Origin: Candidatus Calescibacterium sp.
GTDB lineage: Bacteria > Calescibacteriota > Calescibacteriia > Calescibacteriales > Calescibacteriaceae
Assembly: GCA_025060505.1 (NCBI GenBank)
Contig: JANXBU010000005.1
Coordinates: 91,351 to 155,350, forward strand
Length of the DNA stretch: 64,000 bases
Direction of reading: 5' to 3'
Shown here: positions 18,665-26,777 of the stretch, in pieces
How positions within the stretch are numbered: position 1 is the stretch's first letter
Layout: every line of letters begins with the position of its first letter
Notes under the pieces: generated by a model
Database searches by the model: none
Told to the model about the DNA's origin: nothing
Seen by the model: only the letters and a program-made list of their open reading frames with translations
Position numbers and translations under genes: made by a program

Positions 18665-21600
18665 ATAACTTTTATCTTTCTGTTTAGATAAAGTTGGAGC
18701 AGTTCTTTGAACCTCTGCATAAGTTGGTGGAGGAGGAGCAAACTTACCATCTCCATCAAAGTCAACGTATATAGCATTTGTAATCATTATTGGTCTTATA
18801 TTTTTGTTTGGAATCACGGGAAACATAGTGTTTTTATCTCTGTTGCACTTTTTGTTGGAACATTCAACAACAACAGCGACCCAAAAATCTTGTGATTGGA
18901 AGTTTATTGGGAGCTCTAAATCTAAGTATTTCTGGCGGAATGAAAAACCAGCAACTTTTACCTCTTTGACAAAGGACTCAACATAGATCTCAGAAATCTC
19001 AGACGGATAACCGATAACCTTATATCCGCTTCTTGCCGCAGTTCCAGAGGCATTAGAGAAGACTCTTACAGTGTCAAAATCAATCCAATCAGGCGATTTA
19101 ACTTTAAGTTTTAGTTTGAATGGAGGACTTATCCTTTTCTGCTCCGAAAAACCCATGCCCAAACAGGTTTCAGATGATCCAATAAATCCACATATCTCAA
19201 ATTTTTCAAGAATAATTCCGTTTGATACAAAAACTTTACCATCAGCCAGATTCTGTATGAATAAGTTGCGCAACTCCTCATCCTCTCTGAACTCGCTCGG
19301 TAAATCTTTGTCTTTTCCAACGAAAACAAAAGTTCTACCTATGCCAGATATATCTGATATTTTCTTATGTGTATCAGAACAACCCACCGCAGTTATATGT
19401 ATGCCGTGATTCAGAAACGTAAACCAATCATTTATCACCGCGGTTATTTCACTATAAGAGTTGTACAGCTCTACCGCATCAAACCTTTCGAGATTGTTCA
19501 ATTCTCTCATGATTTCATAAGGAACGAAAAGCTGTGTATCATCTACTCCGAGCTCAGATGCGCTACCACATTTGCCAAGAGGTGGAAAAATTCTGTGAAC
19601 ACAAGGATCAGCAGCCGTTCTGAAATTTTTCGTGTCTAACTTCACATAATCAAAATATCCCATTCCACCTGATCTCGGATGATTAACCTGCACAACATTT
19701 CTCTTGAAAGAATCCGGTTTCATTGTATGAGCTTTTTTGAATATTTCTCTTGGATGCAGAGATCTAAGAAATCTGTAATCTTCCTTATTATGCTCTATAC
19801 CATACTTTTCTGGCCTATCGTATTTTTCCGACCAATCAAGAGCACCAGCGCTTGGAGCTCGATTATCTTGCTTCACAGGATATGAGTTGAAATGACCGTA
19901 AGAAAAAGTAGTTATCTCCTGACCAACCAGAGAAGATATGAAATCCTGTGCGTCAAGTATCCTTATAGCAGGTTCATAATCTGTAAGCCAATCGTGATCC
20001 GTCGAAATTATTATGTCCACACCCTCTGCTGCAAAAGTAATAACTCTATCTATAAGAGCAACTGGGCTATCCGGAGAATTTACAGAGTGAACATGTGTAT
20101 CTGTCGAAAGCCAACCATCAGAATCTGCAATACGATACAAAAATGCTTTGATACTCTTTCTTTCTCCAGATTTAACCTCAAATTCTGTTTCATATCTTGA
20201 ATATTCCATACCGCGTGAAACAACTAACTTATACCTACCTGAAGGAATATAGACATCAAAAGGTTTTCCGTTAGCGGAGAACACAACTTCCTGTACATCT
20301 TCCGGAAGCGGATCAAATGTAACATCCCTGAAAGATGATGAAAGGAATTCACATTTACCAGAATCAACACAATAATTTTTCTTGCAACCATCAATACAAA
20401 TAAAGGAAATCTTTCCTGGAATGTTTCGTTGAGAATCTTGCACAATTTCAACAATCTCAACAGAGATTTTTGCAGGTTCATCCAAAACTATCTCAATATC
20501 AGATCTATCCGAAGAAATCTCAAAGATTTTCGGTTCCGATATTTGCGAATATTTAGCTTCCGCTGCAAAAATATACTTGCCCTCCGGAAGCAGAAGGCTG
20601 AATTCTCCATATATACCGGATATCAAAGATGTAACAAAATTCTTGTTTTCATCAAAAACAGCTATTCTTACTCTTCCGGGGACTTCACCCGAACTGTTTT
20701 CAACCTTTCCAGAAACCGAAAATAACTTGATTCCTTCCTTTTTACTTATGATTTTCAAGAACTCATCTGCAAGAGAAGAAGGAGAAGCACTCCCAACAAC
20801 AAAGTATTTTTCTCCAGACACACACTCGTTTGGCTGAATTTTTATAAGCTTTTCAGAATTTCCGCGCACCACTCCAATAAGTGTTGAAATAGGATCGTTC
20901 TTCTCAAGAATTCCATAAGAAAGCACAGCGACACCTGAAACTATAAAAGCTAAGTTATCATCTGAAAGTGGAAAAATTCCATATGAAGAATCAAGTTTCT
21001 CGGAAACAAAAGCAAGATGTTTTGCAGAAAAAATTCCAAGACCAAAGGGAAGTCCGGGTGCATTGTACCCATATCCTTTGAGAACAGATGAAGGAATATA
21101 AAACTCCCCATCACCTCCCGAATCAATCATATCTGCAAAAAAGAAATAGGGAACTTCCTGATCTGATGTGTTGCAAACAACATCTATTATCTTTATCCAT
21201 CTTTGATCTGAGAAAACAAAATATCTTTCAACTTTCAATGGTTTTACCTCATCTACTTTGAACGGAAGAGAAAAATTAGGTATGAATCTACCGATTATAT
21301 CAAATAGTCCGGTTGCATTTATAAAATCTAGCAAATCTAGTTCGCCATAAGCAACAATAACATTATCTCTGAAAATTCCGACCTTTTGCGGTTTCAAAGT
21401 CTGTCCCAAAAATACAAAAAGACTCTGCTCCCCAAGTATATCATGGAATCTTCCGTCTTCTCTTTTTATATCTACGTCTATCAGATTACCTCCATAAGTA
21501 AAAGGACCTATCTCCCTTGATGGTGATTGAATTACAGCTCTTATCTTTTCTGTCTCTACATATATATCACCTTCTCTGGCCTTGAAAGCACCTCCTTCTT

Positions 21601-21832
21601 CAGCCGGAACTGGGTTAAGCTTTTCTATATCATCCCAAGTAAGTTTTTTTATACTAATCTTGTTTGGCCTTTGAACTTCATCTATAATTTTGATAATATC
21701 TTCCGGAATCAAAAGCTCCTCGGGTGATATAGATAATTCAGAGCTCTGACTTTTCCTTTTACTACACGAAAGTACTACGACTGATAGAAGAAAAATTAAT
21801 ACCCAAAATATAAAAGATTTTCTGAAATCCAT
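18617..21832 (-). CDS. Lipoprotein with CehA/McbA-type PHP metallohydrolase domain
   Basis: 1071 aa from the ATG at 21832; a TTG at 21850 is also in frame but lies upstream of the TAAAAT box. The signal peptide ends VVVLSC, a good lipobox with Cys23. Residues about 80-360 form a beta-rich domain. About 370-450 resembles a carboxypeptidase regulatory-like fold (GRVRIAVFDENKNF, GEFSLLLPEGKY). From about 572 there is a PHP-like metal centre: DGWLSTDTHVHSVNSPDSP, IIISTDHDWL, VNHPRSG and GCSDTHKK, as in CehA/McbA metallohydrolases. It is probably surface or periplasmic; the substrate (phosphoester or carbamate-like in relatives) is unknown. Confidence 0.8.
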   Translation of the reverse strand: MDFRKSFIFWVLIFLLSVVVLSCSKRKSQSSELSISPEELLIPEDIIKIIDEVQRPNKISIKKLTWDDIEKLNPVPAEEGGAFKAREGDIYVETEKIRAVIQSPSREIGPFTYGGNLIDVDIKREDGRFHDILGEQSLFVFLGQTLKPQKVGIFRDNVIVAYGELDLLDFINATGLFDIIGRFIPNFSLPFKVDEVKPLKVERYFVFSDQRWIKIIDVVCNTSDQEVPYFFFADMIDSGGDGEFYIPSSVLKGYGYNAPGLPFGLGIFSAKHLAFVSEKLDSSYGIFPLSDDNLAFIVSGVAVLSYGILEKNDPISTLIGVVRGNSEKLIKIQPNECVSGEKYFVVGSASPSSLADEFLKIISKKEGIKLFSVSGKVENSSGEVPGRVRIAVFDENKNFVTSLISGIYGEFSLLLPEGKYIFAAEAKYSQISEPKIFEISSDRSDIEIVLDEPAKISVEIVEIVQDSQRNIPGKISFICIDGCKKNYCVDSGKCEFLSSSFRDVTFDPLPEDVQEVVFSANGKPFDVYIPSGRYKLVVSRGMEYSRYETEFEVKSGERKSIKAFLYRIADSDGWLSTDTHVHSVNSPDSPVALIDRVITFAAEGVDIIISTDHDWLTDYEPAIRILDAQDFISSLVGQEITTFSYGHFNSYPVKQDNRAPSAGALDWSEKYDRPEKYGIEHNKEDYRFLRSLHPREIFKKAHTMKPDSFKRNVVQVNHPRSGGMGYFDYVKLDTKNFRTAADPCVHRIFPPLGKCGSASELGVDDTQLFVPYEIMRELNNLERFDAVELYNSYSEITAVINDWFTFLNHGIHITAVGCSDTHKKISDISGIGRTFVFVGKDKDLPSEFREDEELRNLFIQNLADGKVFVSNGIILEKFEICGFIGSSETCLGMGFSEQKRISPPFKLKLKVKSPDWIDFDTVRVFSNASGTAARSGYKVIGYPSEISEIYVESFVKEVKVAGFSFRQKYLDLELPINFQSQDFWVAVVVECSNKKCNRDKNTMFPVIPNKNIRPIMITNAIYVDFDGDGKFAPPPPTYAEVQRTAPTLSKQKDKSYSLEDAMKVLFEGHKH

Positions 21833-21840
21833 AATAATCA

Positions 21841-21846
21841 ATTTTA
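21841..21846 (-). promoter_or_regulatory. -10-like box of the CehA-type lipoprotein gene
   Basis: TAAAAT (minus strand) ends 8 nt before the ATG at 21832. It supports that ATG over the TTG at 21850, which lies upstream of the box. Confidence 0.45.
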
Positions 21847-21988
21847 ACAACAGTTGAAATGTTTTTGGTCAGTTTGTCGAAGGCTAAATTCTTCCTAATA
21901 GACCAAAGAATTATAAAGTGTTCAAGTTTTATCTGGTCGTTCAGTAGGAAGAAATTTTTCTGCAAACAAACAACAGAAATTTTTGCAA

Positions 21989-23128
21989 CTAAACAATAAG
22001 TTTCTTCAAAACCTCGTCTCGCATCTCCTCTTCTTCTTTTATAAGTTTAGTTATCAGAACCGATTTGACATCTCCGGATTTTCCCGGTATTCCCTTGAAC
22101 TTTGGGACATCTTGAATAAAAACTATTGCACAATCTTCGTCTGGAGAAGTATTTAATCTCAAAGTATCCCCTGGTTTCAGTTGCAGAAGTTCTCTTATTG
22201 TTATTTTCGCTTTCCCTATTTCGACTCTGATTGAAGCTGGACATTCCTTTATTCTGGTTATCATCCTATCTATCCAGTTTTTATCTACTTCAAGTGTTGT
22301 TGGCTGATATGCAGACTGTATCTGAGATTTTATCGGTTCAAGTATAGCGTAAGGTATTGCCATATACATTTTACCGGAGATCATACCCATATCTATTGTA
22401 TAACGGGTCGAAACAACTAAATCAGACTCTGGAACAATTGAAACAAACTGTGGATGACTTTCTATTCTAACTATCTCCGGGTGAAGCCTTATGACAGGCT
22501 CCCATGCTTCTTGATATGGTTTAAGCATGGTATTTATAACTCGGCGAATCAATCTCTGCTCTATTCTTGTAAATTCTCTACCTTCGGCTTTCTTTGGTTT
22601 TCCCACTCCGCCAAGAAGTATATCAACCATTACTATGGCAACGGTCGCATCGAATGCCCAGACACAAAATCCTCTCAAAGGCCTCATAGATATAACGGTA
22701 AACACAGCAGGCAATGGAACACTATCCATAAAATCCCTGAACTCAATAACAGATGTATCTGTCATTGAAACATCAATAAGACGTTGTAGAGCAACAGAAA
22801 GTATAGAACGAGAATCTGTTGCGAATCTCCTGTGAATAACTTCAAGAGAAGGAAGACGCATTTTAGATATAAAGCGTCCAACCTTCCTGAAATCGTATCT
22901 CGGATATTTTTCTCTGGCTTTTTCTTCCTCCCTTGGTTCTATCTTTATCTCTCCACCCCTCAAACTTCTTAAAAGGGAGTCTACCTCCTCCTGCGAAAGC
23001 AAAGGTCCCTGATCTTCTACCTTCTTTTTCTCCTTCCCCTCCTCTTTTTTTTCCTCTTCTTCCTCTTCACTCTTTCTCTCCTCCTCTCTCTTTATCTTCT
23101 TAGGTTCAGTTTTCGGTTTTCCTATCAT
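21989..23128 (-). CDS. fliM: Flagellar motor switch protein FliM
   Basis: Part of the C-ring that switches rotation direction on binding CheY-P. 379 aa against a usual ~330. The CheY-binding peptide LSQEEVDSLL lies at residues 44-53 rather than the extreme N-terminus, because of a ~42-residue Lys/Glu tail. The core follows: YDFRKVGRFISKMRLPSLEVIHRRFA, the CheC-like middle domain (PLPAVFTVISMRPLRG, DILLGGVGKP), and the C-terminal SpoA domain (VRIEVGKAKITIRELLQLKPGDTLRL). No fliN, fliG or other fla gene is adjacent, so motility genes are scattered; flagellin appears at the far end of the window. Confidence 0.93.
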   Translation of the reverse strand: MIGKPKTEPKKIKREEERKSEEEEEEKKEEGKEKKKVEDQGPLLSQEEVDSLLRSLRGGEIKIEPREEEKAREKYPRYDFRKVGRFISKMRLPSLEVIHRRFATDSRSILSVALQRLIDVSMTDTSVIEFRDFMDSVPLPAVFTVISMRPLRGFCVWAFDATVAIVMVDILLGGVGKPKKAEGREFTRIEQRLIRRVINTMLKPYQEAWEPVIRLHPEIVRIESHPQFVSIVPESDLVVSTRYTIDMGMISGKMYMAIPYAILEPIKSQIQSAYQPTTLEVDKNWIDRMITRIKECPASIRVEIGKAKITIRELLQLKPGDTLRLNTSPDEDCAIVFIQDVPKFKGIPGKSGDVKSVLITKLIKEEEEMRDEVLKKLIV

Positions 23129-23206
23129 AACTTATTTAATTTTAAACATTTTACCTAAATAGATTAAGATTTCGATTCAAAGAATGAAAAGAATCTTTTC
23201 CAAAGA

Positions 23207-24082
23207 TCAATCTTGAACCAAAAGCATAGTTGGGTCAATAGGTCTTCCTCTGAACGAAATTTCAAAATGCAGGTGCTTTCCTGTTGCTCTTCCCGTCGAA
23301 CCAACCAATCCTATAATTTCTCCTTTCTTAACATAATCTCCTTTTGAGACAAAAACTTTTCTCAGATGAGCATAGGTAGTATATATACCGTTTATATGCC
23401 TGATTCTTACATAAAGTCCATTCAGGTGATTTGCTGCAACCTCTACCACCTTACCGCTTGCGGAAGATAAAACAGGAGTTCCCTCCGGAGCAGAAATATC
23501 AATACCACTGTGAAACTGATACTCTCCATCAACTGGGTTGACCCTATATCCAAAACCACTTGTTATTCTACCCTTTACCGGCCAGAGTGTTGGTAGATGT
23601 TCAAACGATTCCTTCTCTTTCTGAAGTTCATCATAAATCATTTTCAGACTTTCCGATACTATACTTATATTTTGCAGTATGTAATCACCCTCAAAGTCAG
23701 CACTGATGATCTCTGGATAAACCTGATCTCCTCCAAAAACGAGTGAAACAAGAGCTTCATTCATATCTTTTAGTTTTTTTATCTCCTTTTTGAGTTCGGA
23801 AACCTTTCTGGCAAGACCATCTGGACTGCTTTCATAAAATGTGCTATATACAGCGTCAAAACTACTGTTGTTAATTCTTAGCTTCAACCAGTCAAAAACG
23901 AAAATGAAGATCACAAAAATCAAAGGAAAAAAAAACAAATATTTCTTCTTATAAGATAGATCTATTTCATATTCATATCTATCTGTTTCTATTTTTATCT
24001 TGAGAATATTCTTCTTATAAGAAGTTTTCTTCCTTGATTTTTCCTCCTTTATCTTTTCATCTATTTCTCCTTCAAAAAGCAT
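23207..24082 (-). CDS. M23-family peptidase with one membrane anchor
   Basis: 291 aa. A charged cytoplasmic N-terminus is followed by a single membrane segment (YLFFFPLIFVIFIFVFDWL, about 48-66), a coiled coil (VSELKKEIKKLKDMNEAL) and a C-terminal LytM/M23 domain. The zinc-site pattern is complete: HSGIDISAPEGTPV with His and Asp, and HLHFEISFRGRPIDP with HxH. It should cleave peptidoglycan cross-links or act as an activator of other hydrolases in the periplasm. TAAATT lies 9 nt before the ATG. Downstream of it on the same strand is fliM, so a role in flagellar insertion is possible but unproven. Confidence 0.88.
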   Translation of the reverse strand: MLFEGEIDEKIKEEKSRKKTSYKKNILKIKIETDRYEYEIDLSYKKKYLFFFPLIFVIFIFVFDWLKLRINNSSFDAVYSTFYESSPDGLARKVSELKKEIKKLKDMNEALVSLVFGGDQVYPEIISADFEGDYILQNISIVSESLKMIYDELQKEKESFEHLPTLWPVKGRITSGFGYRVNPVDGEYQFHSGIDISAPEGTPVLSSASGKVVEVAANHLNGLYVRIRHINGIYTTYAHLRKVFVSKGDYVKKGEIIGLVGSTGRATGKHLHFEISFRGRPIDPTMLLVQD

Positions 24083-24181
24083 TACGATAACAATTTAATA
24101 ATCTTCTGATATTTTTTGTGTTGTTTTTTCTAAATTTTTATGTAAAATTCAATACTGAAATCCAATAAAACTTTAAAAAAT

Positions 24182-24598
24182 ATGAAATTCGCCTACATAA
24201 GACTGATGATAAAAGCTTCTTTGTTCTGGCTAATCTTTGGGAGCACAACAGGTATCATACTTTTTCTCCAAAGAAAGTATATTAATGTGCCTTTGTATAT
24301 CTTACCATCTCACTCACATATTATTCTTGTTGGATTTCTCATACAGTTTATATTTGGAGTTGCTTTCTGGATGTTTCCTCGTATGCCGGGTGGTGTTTTT
24401 ACTTCTCCCTCAAAAGGTTGGTTGATCTTCGCCTTAATAAATCTCGGGACCTTGACCAGAGGTATTTTTGAACCCATTTTTCAAAAAAGCGAGATAGTCT
24501 TCTGGTTTGCTTTTTTGGGCGGAATTATGCAGTTTTTTTCAATATTTATCGGAGCACTTGAAATATCAAAAAGAGTAAGAAATCCTTCATATTCGTAA
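24182..24598 (+). CDS. Four-helix membrane protein resembling a fragment of an oxidase subunit I
   Basis: 138 aa with four predicted membrane segments. The second contains SHSHIILVGFLIQFIFGVAF, a His-x-His pattern followed by WMFPRMPGG. This recalls the haem-ligand helix HxHxxxVG..YG..Y.MFP of cbb3-type and NO-reductase-like proteins. Small stand-alone proteins of this kind occur in other bacteria; their role is unclear. I would not assign oxidase activity. It precedes folD on the same strand with a 107-bp gap. Confidence 0.6.
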   Translation: MKFAYIRLMIKASLFWLIFGSTTGIILFLQRKYINVPLYILPSHSHIILVGFLIQFIFGVAFWMFPRMPGGVFTSPSKGWLIFALINLGTLTRGIFEPIFQKSEIVFWFAFLGGIMQFFSIFIGALEISKRVRNPSYS

Positions 24599-24705
24599 AA
24601 AGCAATACACAAACAAGAATTATAAACAAACAAAATCATAGACGAAATCAGAAAAGCAAACTGAAATTAAAAAACACATCTTTTATATTTTTATCAATTT
24701 TGTTT

Positions 24706-25635
24706 ATGGCAGAAATTGTGAATGGAAGGGAAATATACAATCAAATAATAGAAGAAACAAAAAGATACATACATGAATTTAGAGCTAATATAGAAAAAAT
24801 AAAAGCCAAAATCTCTCCGAAGCTCTCAATAATTGCTATAGGGGAAGACAAAGAAATGGAAGTTTACATAAGAAACAAAAAAAGAGCAGCAGATATATGC
24901 GGAATAGAAATAAACTTGGTACATTTCCAAAAAGATATATCACAAAGATTGCTTGAAGAGAAAATAGAGGAAATAAATGAATCTGATTCTTGTGGCGTAA
25001 TTGTTCAACTTCCTCTTCCAAAACACATAGATAAAAAAGTTCTTGATAAAATACTTCCATCAAAAGATGTGGATTGCTTAACCTCAGAGAATTTGGGAAG
25101 CGTCTTGAAAGATATTAGAAAAGCTCGCTTCATACCTTGCGCCTGTCTCGCTATGCTTGATGTTTTTGATAGGTTCAAGATTGATGTTAAAGGAAAGTAT
25201 GCAGTTGTTATAGGTGCCTCAGACCTGGTTGGGAAACCGTGTGCATCTGTTCTTTTGAACCTTGGAGCAACTGTTACAGTATGCCACAAGTATACAGAAA
25301 ACATAGAAAAATTCATAAGTGAAGCAGACATAGTTGTATCGGCTGTTGGAAAACCGGGATTAGTAAAAGGAAACTGGATAAAAAATAAAGCAGTCATAAT
25401 AGACATAGGAACAAGAATGGTAGATGGAAAAATACTCGGGGACGTTGAATTTGATTTAGCAAAAGAAAGAGCATCAATTATAACGCCAGTTCCCGGTGGA
25501 ATTGGACTTATAACGGTTGCCGAACTTATGAAAAATATAGCAAGAGCTCTTTATTTGAATGCAGGTACTGAGCTTACCTACTCTATATCTGCTATTGGCT
25601 CTCCTTCACCAACAGATCCGCCCTCAGAAACATAA
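24706..25635 (+). CDS. folD: Methylene-THF dehydrogenase/cyclohydrolase (divergent FolD)
   Basis: 309 aa. Catalyses the reversible oxidation of methylene-THF to methenyl-THF and its hydrolysis to formyl-THF. Conserved: VYIRNKKRAADICGI with the catalytic Tyr and Lys, VQLPLPKHIDKKVLDKI and KDVD. Several normally strict positions differ: KDVDC for KDVDG, PCACLA for PCTPxG, VIGASDLVGKP for GRSxxVGKP, and PGGIGLITVAELM for PGGVGPMTVAML. The last ~19 residues extend past the usual end and are encoded antisense to the biotin carrier gene. The ATG at 24706 was chosen over a TTG at 24700. The activity is probable, but cofactor preference may differ. Confidence 0.85.
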   Translation: MAEIVNGREIYNQIIEETKRYIHEFRANIEKIKAKISPKLSIIAIGEDKEMEVYIRNKKRAADICGIEINLVHFQKDISQRLLEEKIEEINESDSCGVIVQLPLPKHIDKKVLDKILPSKDVDCLTSENLGSVLKDIRKARFIPCACLAMLDVFDRFKIDVKGKYAVVIGASDLVGKPCASVLLNLGATVTVCHKYTENIEKFISEADIVVSAVGKPGLVKGNWIKNKAVIIDIGTRMVDGKILGDVEFDLAKERASIITPVPGGIGLITVAELMKNIARALYLNAGTELTYSISAIGSPSPTDPPSET

Positions 25636-25793
25636 AGTTTCTTTACAACTCCATTAACGGGGGAATCAACAGGAATTTCCATTTTCATAGATTCAAGAAT
25701 TACAATGGTCGTTCCCTCTGAAACTCTGTCTCCCTCTTTAACTAAAACCTTCCAGACATTCGCAGTTATCGGAGAAAGAACCTTCTCTGCCAT
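25578..25793 (-). CDS. Stand-alone biotin carboxyl carrier (biotin/lipoyl attachment domain)
   Basis: 71 aa, entirely one biotinyl domain: VLSPITANVWKVLVKEGDRV, then ESMKMEIPV with the biotinylated Lys37, then NGVVKKLYVSEGGSVGEGEPI. It would carry CO2 between a biotin carboxylase and a carboxyltransferase (acyl-CoA carboxylase or similar), but no such subunit is nearby. Single-domain carriers of about 70 aa are a known type. Its last 58 nt overlap the folD 3' end in antisense orientation. Confidence 0.9.
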   Translation of the reverse strand: MAEKVLSPITANVWKVLVKEGDRVSEGTTIVILESMKMEIPVDSPVNGVVKKLYVSEGGSVGEGEPIADIE

Positions 25794-25967
25794 ATCTTTG
25801 ACTATGGTATGAGCAGTTATTATTTTTTCCTTAAAAACAAAAATTTGTCCAGTTGTTCAAATTAGATTGAGCTCATATCTCTTAAATTTAAAAAGCTTGC
25901 AATATTAAGTTTTCATAGAAGAAAATATATAGAAAAGACATCCAAATACACAGATTGTATGACCAAT

Positions 25968-26777
25968 TCAAGATCTTAAATGTTCCAGAGCATCCTTGTG
26001 CATATCACATAAAAATATCTTTCCTTTCTTTGTAGATATAAGTTCATCAGTTGTGTGAGAATCACTGAGAAAACATCTGGGAGAAGAGCAAAAAGGAACA
26101 CCCAAGTTGTTCCATAACAGGGCTTCAAGAATATAAGCTCTTGCAAAAATTGGTATGTTTTTGTATATATAATTTTTTAGATCCTCTGCCTTTATCAGAG
26201 CAACGTCTTCGCTGACCATTTTTGTTAGATGGTACTCAACCGGTTTGGCCGGTGCAGAAAAAAAGCCATTTGTCGATATGATTGAAGGAACTGAAAAAAC
26301 TCCAATTCTTATGTGGTATCTTCCATCTTCTCCGAATGTTGCTATTTGCCTGTTCGTTATAACCACGGGGAGAATTCTTGAAGATTTCAGATCCGTTGGT
26401 AGGAATTCAAAGATTATGCCACAAAATAGGAATCCATCGTAAATTATACCAAATGGATTTATTTCTCCCCTTATCTTCTTTAATTCAAAGTTTATTTCAG
26501 CTGGAGAGACAAAATCGTGAACTGTTTGCTTACTCCAGTTTGTAACTCTTATTCTAACGAGTTTGTAGGAGACATTTTGTAGAGATTTCTGATCCAAAAG
26601 GCTCCAAACACTTCCAACATACTCAATTTTCGATTTCAACTTGAAATATCTGAAAAGTTCAGATGTAGCATATTGAATTTTTCTTATTTCAGAATCCTCT
26701 ACACCATCTGACAGAAATAGTACTTCTATATTACTTTGATTTTGCTTTATGCTCTTTCTGTGGTTTTTTGATCTCAT
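25968..26777 (-). CDS. Cys/His-rich protein, possible metallopeptidase (DUF6775-like)
   Basis: 269 aa. The stretch PVVITNRQIATF...DGRYHIRIGVFSVPSIISTNG and APAKPVEYHL resembles, from memory, proteins annotated as DUF6775 putative metallopeptidases found mainly in archaea and thermophiles. I cannot verify this here. The C-terminus has CSSPRC (Cys-x4-Cys) and later CDMH (Cys-x2-His), together a likely zinc site. No signal peptide or membrane segment. Its first 47 nt overlap the thi4 3' end on the same strand, so translation should be coupled to thi4. A function alongside thiazole synthesis is inferred from that coupling only. Confidence 0.6.
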   Translation of the reverse strand: MRSKNHRKSIKQNQSNIEVLFLSDGVEDSEIRKIQYATSELFRYFKLKSKIEYVGSVWSLLDQKSLQNVSYKLVRIRVTNWSKQTVHDFVSPAEINFELKKIRGEINPFGIIYDGFLFCGIIFEFLPTDLKSSRILPVVITNRQIATFGEDGRYHIRIGVFSVPSIISTNGFFSAPAKPVEYHLTKMVSEDVALIKAEDLKNYIYKNIPIFARAYILEALLWNNLGVPFCSSPRCFLSDSHTTDELISTKKGKIFLCDMHKDALEHLRS

